From assembly GCA_937139495.1 (NCBI GenBank), contig CAKZQC010000049.1, forward strand, positions 20,909-84,908: 64,000 nt of DNA, in the 5' to 3' direction. The stretch comes from an uncultured Saprospiraceae bacterium (GTDB lineage Bacteria; Bacteroidota; Bacteroidia; Chitinophagales; Saprospiraceae). The notes below the pieces were generated by a model. The model saw nothing but the letters and a program-made list of their open reading frames with translations. It did no database searches and was not told the origin of the DNA. Shown here in pieces: positions 34,468-43,500 of this stretch. Within the stretch, counting starts at the first letter, position 1; every line of letters begins with the position of its first letter. The position numbers were made by a program, and so were the translations under genes.

Positions 34468-37119
34468 TTAGTATTTTTTGAGATAACATAATTGAGCCAA
34501 ATGCTTCCAAAAACTAAGGGCTACCTTGTACTTTCGTACTTGTCGATGCTCCTCTACAAGAAGCTGTTTTTGATACAACCGTTGGTATTCTTCTTGAAGT
34601 CGAACAATACCTTTTTCGTACGTTTTTTTATTTTGTTTGAGCTGTTCAATAGCGGCAACAGGCTGCTCGTTATGCTGTAGCAATCCTTTTATTATCAATT
34701 GATTAACTCGCTCTCCTTTTGCTTTCGACTGCTCCAATAGTTCTTGATACCGCACGCTATATTGAGCATAAATCACCTTTTCTTCTCTTGCTTTTTGTTG
34801 CGACAACGCCTGCAATATATTTTTTTGAGAGCGGTATTTTGATTTTATATTTTCTAGTTCTGCCTCATTCGCTTGACGCAATGCTTCCGTTAGCTTTTTG
34901 TGTTGCGTACCCAACAACAACCGCTCTTGCCTCAGTGTACTTTTCGCAATATTCAGTTGCTTAAAAAGTGTAATTTGAGCGGCTTCCAATTGTGTTTTAA
35001 AAGTCGTTTCTATTGCTTTTTCTTGTTGCTCAGAGACCACAACAATCCTTTGCTTTATATTTTTCCACCAAGTGACCAATTCATGGATATGATAATAACG
35101 TAGCGGACTAAGCGGAACCTGTTTGCCCGAAGCCAAGACCAAAGCTGTCTTATGAATCGCCTCGATTTGATTCAGGTTATCAACTCCTGCCCTTTTGAGC
35201 AAGTCGGTAGTTTGGTCGATAGAATTAGCTAGATTTTTCTGCAAATTCTCTTGCGTCAAAGCTCCTTTTTTTATCGGGTCCTGCATCGGCGAAGACTTTG
35301 CCATCTCCAAGGCAGCTTGTAGTGCATGGGCATTATCTTTGACTAGCAGCAGCTTTTTGAGTTGATAATCCTTTTGGATTTTATCCAGCAATCGTTGTTG
35401 CTTTTCTTGTTCTTGTTCCAGTGCTATTTTTTCTTTCTTAACCTTTCGGTGTAGCTTTTTTTGAGCTTGTGCCAATGCTTCTTTTTCGGCAAATCCGATA
35501 GCTGCCAACTCCGCCTCTACACCTACGGCAGTAGCAAAAATTGGATTCTGATGCAGCTCCTTTAGGTATTTTTCATTCAACTGTTGATACGCTTTCGTTT
35601 CGCTTTTCATCAATTCAAGAGCCGCTTCATCTTCTATTTTCAAGGTCTCTATCAGTTCTTTTTTTGAAGCTTGTATATCTAATTTTAGCTGTTGCAATAC
35701 AGCCAGTTCGGACTTTCTGAACAATGCATTGGTAGAGAGACACAATTGTTGATAAAAATCATCCAGATAAATCTTGACCGCCGAATAAGTAGTTTGCTGC
35801 TTCTCCAAAAAGACCTCTTCTTGCAGCATCAAATCCATATCCATAGCAACCAATAAAGTATTTTCCCGCTGACTATAACTATTGGCTAGCACCGTTCCCC
35901 AAACCAGCACCAATAACAACAATAACCACCAAGTCGTAAAACAACAAACCGCAGATAATCCCGCTGTAGAAAGTAAAAAAACTAACCAGCCAATTTGTCG
36001 CTGTTGTTGTAAGTGTGCTACATTTTCTACTACTTGCGTAGATAGTACGATTGCTTTTTCTTGCTGCTTTGCCATCTCTTTTGGCGATTGTGGCAGCTGT
36101 TGCAATGCCATTATTTCATCTTCTTCTAGCACAGACACTACCGTAGAGGGCAAATGTCTCAAATGTTGGTCATCCAAACATTGCAGCAAGGTAGAACACC
36201 ACTCTTGTACTGTTGGGCGTTGGGCGGCATCAAGGTGCCCAGCCACAAAACAGCGGTCAAAAAGTCCCTGAATAGCCTTTGGCAATTGCTTCAAATCGTT
36301 GTGCAATGGCGGTACCGCTGCTAGTTGATTTTTTAGGTGTGGGGCATGAACATACAAGCCATGTTCTATTTTCTGTGTCAAATCATTGTAGTGCGACAGC
36401 TTGCCTTTGTAGCTTGCCGCAAATGGATGAATCCCCAACAACACTTTGTAACAAACAACCGCCATACTGAATCGATCCCATGCTTGTTGCTGTGTGGGGT
36501 CAGTGGTATTTTTTCGATAATATTCTGGAGGGGTATAGTCGGGCGTAGCCACAGGAGCATCAAAAAGCGTTATTCCGTTTTCTACAATTTCGATAGAATC
36601 CAAATCTACTAATGCTACCAATCCATCTGGCTGCACCAATACATTATCAGGCTTAAAATCTACCAATATATATTGTTCAAGTGCGTGTATTTGTTGTATG
36701 GCTATTGCAATATTATAACACAATTTGAGGCGGAGCGACAATGCTTGAGGAGCATCTCGATGAAACCGATACCAAGTTGTTCGTAGACTTCGGGGCAACT
36801 TAGGCGTACAGAGTATTTCCAATTTTTCGCCTGCTGCTTTGGGCATGACCAAACCAACAAATGCTCCATCTTCGTCCGTCAATACCGCTTGCACCCAAAC
36901 CAACGCCGCACCATCTGCACCAGCAGGCGGGTGTGCTAGCAAGTAGGCTATTTTGTTTTGTTTGGCAATCGTCCGCTTGGGCAAATGATAAATTTTAGCA
37001 ACACTTCCCATCCATTCCAGAGGGGATTCTATCGCATAAATCTCTCCTTCTCCACCACTCGCAAAGGGTTTGTCTGCCAATTCTAACAATTCTTTGGTTG
37101 ATTGGATATAGGTATTCAT
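34468..37119 (-). CDS. membrane-anchored Ser/Thr-kinase-like protein with coiled coil (YegI-like layout)
   Basis: 883 residues. The N-terminal kinase domain has a Gly-rich loop SGGEGEIY (21-28), VAIK-type Lys42, catalytic YILVDFKPDNVL (D154, K156, N159), VDLDS in place of DFG (D172) and PDYTPPEYY (193-201). Membrane spans lie at about 377-412. Beyond is a long coiled coil (about 460-620), then LLKRAGVDNLNQIEAI (near 635-655), reminiscent of a helix-hairpin-helix, and more coiled coil. This order recalls YegI-type kinases; those often sit with PP2C and vWA genes, absent here. The catalytic residues look intact. Confidence 0.72.
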   Translation of the reverse strand: MNTYIQSTKELLELADKPFASGGEGEIYAIESPLEWMGSVAKIYHLPKRTIAKQNKIAYLLAHPPAGADGAALVWVQAVLTDEDGAFVGLVMPKAAGEKLEILCTPKLPRSLRTTWYRFHRDAPQALSLRLKLCYNIAIAIQQIHALEQYILVDFKPDNVLVQPDGLVALVDLDSIEIVENGITLFDAPVATPDYTPPEYYRKNTTDPTQQQAWDRFSMAVVCYKVLLGIHPFAASYKGKLSHYNDLTQKIEHGLYVHAPHLKNQLAAVPPLHNDLKQLPKAIQGLFDRCFVAGHLDAAQRPTVQEWCSTLLQCLDDQHLRHLPSTVVSVLEEDEIMALQQLPQSPKEMAKQQEKAIVLSTQVVENVAHLQQQRQIGWLVFLLSTAGLSAVCCFTTWWLLLLLVLVWGTVLANSYSQRENTLLVAMDMDLMLQEEVFLEKQQTTYSAVKIYLDDFYQQLCLSTNALFRKSELAVLQQLKLDIQASKKELIETLKIEDEAALELMKSETKAYQQLNEKYLKELHQNPIFATAVGVEAELAAIGFAEKEALAQAQKKLHRKVKKEKIALEQEQEKQQRLLDKIQKDYQLKKLLLVKDNAHALQAALEMAKSSPMQDPIKKGALTQENLQKNLANSIDQTTDLLKRAGVDNLNQIEAIHKTALVLASGKQVPLSPLRYYHIHELVTWWKNIKQRIVVVSEQQEKAIETTFKTQLEAAQITLFKQLNIAKSTLRQERLLLGTQHKKLTEALRQANEAELENIKSKYRSQKNILQALSQQKAREEKVIYAQYSVRYQELLEQSKAKGERVNQLIIKGLLQHNEQPVAAIEQLKQNKKTYEKGIVRLQEEYQRLYQKQLLVEEHRQVRKYKVALSFWKHLAQLCYLKKY

Positions 37120-37172
37120 AAAAGAGGGGCTTTTTTTTTAAAAAAATACGGGTACTTTTGCTCCGCTTATTT

Positions 37173-37862
37173 TCACTCCAATATATTTTTGGCTAAGGGG
37201 TACAGTTTATCGACCCATTTGCGATACATTCTGCCCGAAGGGTGCAGTCCATCTGCTGCTAATAAATTAGGCTCTGCCATAGCTTGCCTAGAGATAGGCG
37301 TAATGTCTATCCAGATAGCTCCTTTCTGTAGGGTGAGTCGTTTTTTGACGGTATTGAATTTGTCGGTAGCCCGACTAATAGCAGCCTGATCACTTATGCC
37401 TACTGGTGTATAACCATAATCAGGAATAGACGCGACTAATACTTTTTGAGGTTCGCCGCCCACCAAACGAATAGATCGCTCCAGCAGTGTATCCAACTCT
37501 TGTTCGTACGTTATCAAGCTATTATGGCGATACAAGTTATTGACACCAATTAGGAGCGTCAGCACATCAAAGGTGTCTTTCAAATCTACTTGATTCAACT
37601 TATCAATCAAGTTTCCTGTCGTCCAGCCTGTTTGGGCTATAATAGTCGTTTGGCAATGAATATCATCTACTTTCAAACGCTCTTGTAGCTGTATCGGAAA
37701 TCGATCTTCCGTCGTGACTCGCTCCCCTATCGTATAAGAATCGCCCAGTGCCAAATAAGTATAAATTGGCGTAGCGATAGTCTTGGAGCGCATCGTTGTG
37801 GTATTTGCTTTGCTACAGCTAGCTAGCCACCACAAGCCCAATACCCAAAGTAAATTTTTCAT
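37173..37862 (-). CDS. SGNH-hydrolase lipoprotein
   Basis: This 229-residue protein has a lipobox LWWLASC (Cys16). Catalytic blocks: LALGDSYTIGE (Ser42), TLLIGVNNLYR as the oxyanion block, and LAADGLHPSGRMY carrying the Asp/His pair. It is related at fold level to the SGNH protein at 2032-2808 but is not a close copy. Substrate unknown; esterase or acetylhydrolase activity in the periplasm is likely. The ubiA-like gene lies just upstream on the same strand, 27 bases away. Confidence 0.78.
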   Translation of the reverse strand: MKNLLWVLGLWWLASCSKANTTTMRSKTIATPIYTYLALGDSYTIGERVTTEDRFPIQLQERLKVDDIHCQTTIIAQTGWTTGNLIDKLNQVDLKDTFDVLTLLIGVNNLYRHNSLITYEQELDTLLERSIRLVGGEPQKVLVASIPDYGYTPVGISDQAAISRATDKFNTVKKRLTLQKGAIWIDITPISRQAMAEPNLLAADGLHPSGRMYRKWVDKLYPLAKNILE

Positions 37863-37873
37863 AGAAGTTGTTT

Positions 37874-37886
37874 AGAGCGTGTCTAA
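37874..37886. repeat. 13-bp direct repeat flanking the prenyltransferase gene (copy 1)
   Basis: AGAGCGTGTCTAA occurs here, 4 bases beyond the prenyltransferase stop, and again at 38763-38775, in the same orientation, 877 bases apart. Confidence 0.7.
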
Positions 37887-37889
37887 GGT

Positions 37890-38744
37890 TTATCGAAGAA
37901 ACAAATCTAAGATAACAAAAAAACTAAACACTGCTGAAGCAATCCCGTTGGTGGTAAAAAATGCCAAGTTAACCTTGCTCAAGTCGTTGGGCTTAACCAA
38001 TGTATGCTGATAAGTCAACAAGCTCAAAAACAGTGCAACACCTACCCAATGATACCACAATACAGGTGCTAAATATGCCGCCCAAACGACTAATCCAGCC
38101 GTAATAATGTGCAACGTATTGGAGAGTATCAACGCCCTTCTTTTGCCCAGAGTAGCAGGCACAGAATGTAAGCCCAACGACTTGTCAAAGTCTTCGTCTT
38201 GCAAGGCATAAATAATATCAAATCCAGCCACCCAAAACAACACTACAAAAGAATACAACACAGGAATAACACTATCAAACTTGCCTGTAACGGCTACATA
38301 AGCACCAATAGGAGCCAATGCCAAACCAACCCCTAACACAAAGTGACACAATGCCGTAAATCGCTTGGTGTAAGAATAACCAAGCACTACCGCCAGCGCA
38401 ATAGGCGAAAGCAACAAACACAATGGATTGATTAGATAAGTAGTCCCTACAAAAAGTAGGCAATTGATAATAATAAAATACAAGGCACTTTGTGGGCTAA
38501 TAACTCCTGCGGGGATTTCACGAACGACAGTACGGGGATTTTTGCCATCAATATCTCGGTCGATATAACGATTGAACGCCATAGCGGCACTTCGAGCAAA
38601 CACCATACACAAAATAACCTTGACTAACAACAACCAATCAACTGTACTGGCAGTCTGGGTGGTTGCCAAAAAAAAGCCAATTAAGGCAAAGGGCAAGGCA
38701 AAAATAGTATGGCTAAACTTGATGAGTGACAAGTAATTTTTCAT
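37890..38744 (-). CDS. UbiA-family polyprenyltransferase (4-hydroxybenzoate / menaquinone type)
   Basis: This 284-residue integral membrane protein has about eight spans. The first Asp-rich motif is NRYIDRDID (58-66), the second DEDFDKSLG (183-191). The start FSHTIFALPFALIGFF matches the UbiA-like group linked to quinone synthesis, including the futalosine-route enzyme MqnP. Bacteroidota use menaquinone, so a step in menaquinone synthesis is the likeliest role. No other men/mqn gene is in the window. Confidence 0.8.
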   Translation of the reverse strand: MKNYLSLIKFSHTIFALPFALIGFFLATTQTASTVDWLLLVKVILCMVFARSAAMAFNRYIDRDIDGKNPRTVVREIPAGVISPQSALYFIIINCLLFVGTTYLINPLCLLLSPIALAVVLGYSYTKRFTALCHFVLGVGLALAPIGAYVAVTGKFDSVIPVLYSFVVLFWVAGFDIIYALQDEDFDKSLGLHSVPATLGKRRALILSNTLHIITAGLVVWAAYLAPVLWYHWVGVALFLSLLTYQHTLVKPNDLSKVNLAFFTTNGIASAVFSFFVILDLFLR

Positions 38745-38762
38745 AATAGTTGATACGTTGTA

Positions 38763-38775
38763 AGAGCGTGTCTAA
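38763..38775. repeat. 13-bp direct repeat flanking the prenyltransferase gene (copy 2)
   Basis: AGAGCGTGTCTAA, identical to 37874-37886 and lying 18 bases upstream of the prenyltransferase start. The core GTGTCTAA also occurs near 14543. Confidence 0.7.
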
Positions 38776-38814
38776 TAAAAATAATCTTCAAAACTAATTA
38801 AAAACATTGGGAAT

Positions 38815-38913
38815 GTACACTTTTCAGCTAGCGTTACTTTATTGCAAAGAATAGAAATTAGCGTTGCCTTTGACAAGACCCATTTGCTATTAGATACTAA
38901 AAGTTAGACTTCC
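38815..38913. repeat. dispersed intergenic repeat, copy A
   Basis: About 99 bases resemble 45794-45895. Shared blocks are TACAC-CTTTT-AGCTAGCGT, GTTAGC/TTAGCG-TTGC, TTTGCT-TAGATACTA-AA and TTAGACTTCC. It has no coding potential. The sequences have drifted, with about one third of positions differing and small indels. Confidence 0.65.
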
Positions 38914-39023
38914 TACCTTAGCTTTCTATGCCCTTGTCAATGTTAGAGGTTATTACGAAGTTGTTGAGTACAAGACAAAAGTTAAAAATACTTATTCCAA
39001 AGGTATTGTTTAGCCTTCAAATA

Positions 39024-39056
39024 AGGTACTAAGCACTTTAAAAGTGCTTAGTACCT
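39024..39056. repeat. 33-bp perfect palindrome
   Basis: AGGTACTAAGCACTTT (39024-39039) is followed by one A and its exact reverse complement (39041-39056). There is no T-tail on either side. It lies in the 467-bp gap between the prenyltransferase and DUF1573 genes, which otherwise holds repeat copies only. Confidence 0.85.
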
Positions 39057-39129
39057 CGTTGATAATAGTTTTTTGTCCTGTACTAAAACGAAGTTGTTTA
39101 AAAAAATCTATCAAGTAGGTGGTTGTGAA

Positions 39130-39170
39130 AAACAAAAAAAAGCCCCATACAAGTAATCTTGTATGGAGCT
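39130..39170 (-). terminator. intrinsic terminator of the DUF1573 gene
   Basis: CCATACAAG pairs with CTTGTATGG around TAAT, extended by AGC/GCT (39141-39170). On the minus strand a T run follows at 39133-39140. Confidence 0.85.
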
Positions 39171-39210
39171 TTAGATTTAAGCGACTATTACTATTTGAAA
39201 TAGAGCTCGT

Positions 39211-39822
39211 TTAGTTTTGTGGAATCACTACTGGTGCAGCATTTCCTTCTATTGGATTGCCATCAGCATCCAACTGAACAACATCCGCTAAGATATTCAA
39301 TACCGTACTACCTGGAATAGTATTGGCATCAATTGTTACTTGTTTGTTGTTGGATCCTTTTTTGCCTTTAGAGTCAAATTTCACTCTAATCTCGCTACTC
39401 GCACCAGGAGCAATAGGCTCTTTTGGCCACTCAGGAACAGTACACCCACAGCTACCTCTTGCATTGTTGATAATCAGTGGATTGGCAGAAGTATTCTTAA
39501 ATTTAAAAACGTGTTCTACTTTCTCTCCTTCTGTAATCGTACCGAAATCATGCTTGATTTCAGAAAACGCCATAGTAGCAGCATCTTCTGGCTTGATTGT
39601 AGGTTGTTGTGGCTGCGTAATCGCGTTGGTAGGCTTGATAGCCGAATTCGGATCTTGTGTATTGATAGAAGTACTTGCATTGTAGTTATTATTGTTAGAC
39701 AATGCTCTCGTCTGATTAATAACATCGCTATCAACACCCGAAAAAGTAGTGTACGTCAAGTAAGCCAACCACAAAAACATAACGCCCATAGCGCCGATGA
39801 TCAAATTTTGTTTGTTTTCCAT
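39211..39822 (-). CDS. DUF1573 domain protein, membrane-anchored
   Basis: This 203-residue protein has an N-terminal span (about 8-27), an Asn/Thr/Pro-rich linker to about residue 85, then a DUF1573 beta-sandwich: EIKHDFGTITEGEKVEHVF, NARGSCGCTVPEWP (the typical SCGCT) and APGASSEIRVKFDSKGKKG. This Bacteroidota family is extracytoplasmic and related to ASH/MSP-like domains; function is unknown. Its terminator separates it from the repeat region. Confidence 0.85.
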   Translation of the reverse strand: MENKQNLIIGAMGVMFLWLAYLTYTTFSGVDSDVINQTRALSNNNNYNASTSINTQDPNSAIKPTNAITQPQQPTIKPEDAATMAFSEIKHDFGTITEGEKVEHVFKFKNTSANPLIINNARGSCGCTVPEWPKEPIAPGASSEIRVKFDSKGKKGSNNKQVTIDANTIPGSTVLNILADVVQLDADGNPIEGNAAPVVIPQN

Positions 39823-40232
39823 ATCAAAGATATAATTGAGTTAAGTTTTAGAAAAAATTAAATGTAGTATTAGAGATTATTAAAGATGTTTAGAAGGTAA
39901 GGTATCTAAATCATTTTTCAGCCCAAAAAGTGGAGTTAAACTACTTAGAAACCCTATTAGATTTCAAAAATACATTATTTCTAGTAAGAAATTAATTCTC
40001 TTAACGCTTTTTAACCACTCCCATAAGAATTTTTCAATTATGCCGTGGATTTTATATTAAAAAACACCAGCTATTGGTAATAGCTCCTATTGTGAAAATC
40101 TCATACCACCACCCCACATACAGTATATAATCATATATACAGAGATGTCTATCTTATCGTTAGTCCTGTCAAATATACATTTACATAGGTGAATAAATAA
40201 ACAATACGCTCTAATAGTTTCTCAAAAAAATG

Positions 40233-40240
40233 TACTTTTG
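40233..40240 (+). promoter_or_regulatory. -7 promoter element of the giant secreted protein gene
   Basis: TACTTTTG matches TAnnTTTG. If it is the promoter, the 5' leader is about 250 nt and contains the stem-loop at 40355-40392. A good -33 TTTG was not found. Confidence 0.4.
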
Positions 40241-40354
40241 CACTCGTTTTAGACTAACATTTTATTTTTAAAAAAAAGTACTACATACAGATTGTATAAG
40301 AGTATATCTAAGCCAAAAGAACTACTTAAAAGTTATACCCATTTCTATTCATGG

Positions 40355-40392
40355 TAATGTTTTATTTAAATCCCCCATTAAATAAAACATTA
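40355..40392 (+). promoter_or_regulatory. 15-bp stem-loop in the 5' leader of the giant secreted protein gene
   Basis: TAATGTTTTATTTAA (40355-40369) pairs perfectly with 40378-40392 around ATCCCCCA. The loop carries five C. No T-tail follows, so it is not a plain terminator. Confidence 0.6.
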
Positions 40393-40500
40393 TCTTCATT
40401 AATACCGAGGTTATGCGAGTAACATTTGCAGGTAAAAAACACCTCTCCTTACTTGCCTACAACTTCACATAATCTCTAACAGATTGAACTAATTTTTTTT

Positions 40501-43500
40501 ATGATTTTATCTCAACGAATACAACTAATAGTTTCACTCCTATTACTTTTTTTAGCGTCCAATATATCCGCTCAACTCAATACCTCAGGTTATCGAGTTG
40601 ATCAAACCTCTACGAATGTAGAAGTTTGTCGGGGAGCGACTCTAGGTAACTATACTGTCACCGCAAAAACTTCAACCCTTAATAACTTTCAAATCCAACT
40701 CTCTCTACCTCCTGGTATTAGTTATGATTTGGGTTCTGCTACTATCACAAGTAGTCCAGTAGGCTATACCATTACAGAAGTCAATACCAGCAATCTACAA
40801 CAACCTATCTTAGCGATTAGCAATGGTGGTGTTGCAAGCGCTTTTTGGGGTGTAGGACATCAGGTAAGTTTTTCAGTTGGTCGTTCGGCAGATTGTGCCT
40901 CTGTAGCCTACTCTTTAGAAGGTTCTACATTCAAAGATACGATTAGTATTAACTATGAAGATGCTGGCAACAGTCGCTCTGGTATCAACTCCGATACAAC
41001 CTATGGTGTCTATAATGTAGATTTTGCTTCCCTAAGTGTACTAGCCATTCCTACTATCAGTACGACTATCAATCGGACAGAAACTAGAAATATTACGATT
41101 CGACAAGGGGGCAATAGCTGCATACAGCGCTACCAGCACTATGTAGTAGTTGGTAGAGACATTGATAATTATCAACTAAGTTTTGGGGCTACGGCACTCA
41201 CACCTACTAGTACGGTTGCCAACGGCAGCAATACTGCCGATACGCTATTTTATACCATCAATCTAAACAATGCTCCTTTTGCAGGTGCTGTTGGCAATGG
41301 CGACAATTGTTTTGACAACGGCGAAGATATTGTTTTTGGCGAGCGAGTCACTATTTTGGCTTGTGATAATATCACGGTCAGACATCATGCTAGATGGGGT
41401 TGCGTTAGCTCAGAAGTATGCCAAGAGGCAGCTCCTCAGACAGGAGCTATTGCATTTATCAATGGTGCTACCAGTTTGACTATTACAGAAATAGGCGGTG
41501 CTACGGCACCCGAGCTTTGTGATACCATAGAACACGTGCTTCGTATTAGCAACAATACACCACCTACTGTACCAGCAGGTGGTTCGGCAGCTTATGACGT
41601 AGCCGTAATTTTTGGCTTGGGTAGCAATGGCAGCCCTATCGCTACTCCTGACGCCAACACGCTATGGGGTTCGGATAGAAATGATACCCGCTATTGGGGC
41701 AATTTCTTGATAGGAACAACGCCAGTTGTTGCTACTGGAATATTGAACCAAAATGGTAATACAAACTTAGGTACTGCGTCGCTACTAATACAAGATATGT
41801 TTACGACTGATATAGATGGACCTGGTGGATTGACCGACTTAGATGGAGATGGTTTTTTTGATGATTTGCCTCCTGGCGAATCCTTCGATATCACGTTCAA
41901 TTATTGGATCAACCCTAGAGAAAATTGTGGAATAGGTCGGGGCGACTATATGATATGGGAGCACAAGTATTTTGATGTCTCATTCAAGGATCAATGCCTC
42001 CAACCAAGAGCACCTACTCGTAGAGATTTGGGGTATCGTAATATTATTAGAGACTACCTCAATAGTACTTTTACTAGTCAACCTACCGATGTATTTGATG
42101 GTCAACCTTTTACTGTGGGTATTATGCCGCACTTTTATAATAATGGTTACCAGTGTCGAGGCGAAAATATGTTTACAGGTTCAGCGGTCAAGTGGTCGAT
42201 TAGTTTAGATTTGCCCGCAGGCGTTACTGCCAGTTCGGTTGTATCCAATCTGGATAGCGAATTTTCTTCTTACAATCCCACGATTACGCAAGTAGGCAAT
42301 ACGGTCACCTATACCCTCGATCGTTATGTATATGACACCTTGCACTTTGATTTATCTTTTGACTGTGCAACCTATACCAGCATCTCGCCTACAACGAGTA
42401 TCCCTTATACCTCTCATTACTTCTGTGGTACTCCTGGCGACACTTGTTTTTATAGAGAAGTTCATTGTGGTTCACTCGATAATATTCTGACGCACTGCCC
42501 GACTAATTGTAGCGGTCCTGTTATTTATTCTTTCGACGCAAGTCGGACAACACCTGGGTACACAAACAACACCCAAACAACCTTAGTTACGCTTGACCCA
42601 GCCATACACAAAACAAAATTCTACAATCCATTTGACACCATGTTGGTGCAAGCCAGAGCCTATATGAATGATACAGCGGTCAACAATCTATTGCTGACAC
42701 TCAATATGACTGCGTCTAGTGGTGGTACTGACTTACTGACCTTTGTGGGCGGAGAAGTCCTAATCAACGATGTTTCTGCGGCTAGTGGCTACCGAAGTTT
42801 TGTACTCGATGGCATGCCTACCAACCTCACCAATGTGGGCGGGCAAAATTTTGAATACCTTATGGACTTGTCTAGATATGTTGACTCTATGAGTGCCACT
42901 TACTTGTATGGTGGCGACGATGGCTCTGTTATCTACAGTCCTGATTCTATTTATGTGCGAGCAAGATTCATTTTAGGTTCCAACTTTGGAACGACCAATC
43001 CACACGAAATAACACCATTCAGAGCCAATTTTTCTACCCTAGCTGCCAATGGCAGTGCTATTGTTTGCGATAGCTTAGGTGATTTGGCTCAATACGAACA
43101 AGTATCCGTAGGCTGGGGCAATGGCAATGTCCGTACTACTACACATTGTGCGGTAGGATTGGCTCAGATGTATATGACCCATGCTGCCAATACGGGAGAT
43201 GATCACCCAAATGAATATCGCCCTCCTACACATTGGGATTCTACCAAATTTGTGGTTCCTTCGTATGTCTATTCAGGTACTCGGTTCTCTTGGTCCAATG
43301 CTAGTGGTACTGTTTTACCACACCGTATTGATGGCGACACGGTTACTATTTTCAGACCGACTACGGGCTATAGCGACAGAGACAAAAGACAGACCTATTA
43401 CCCAAGTTTTTTGGCTGGGATTATTGGCAACTGCGAAACACCTGCTTCTCAAACCATACGAGGAATTAACTACTACAAAGATTTTGCCTATCACCCAGAC

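Larger units (their letters stand above)
39823..40500. other. long intergenic region upstream of the giant secreted protein
   Basis: This 678-bp region without a gene holds the promoters of two divergent genes. Toward the right gene it contains a TACTTTTG -7 box (40233-40240) and a 15-bp stem-loop (40355-40392). The rest is AT-rich and shows no ORF or RNA gene that I can support. Confidence 0.5.
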
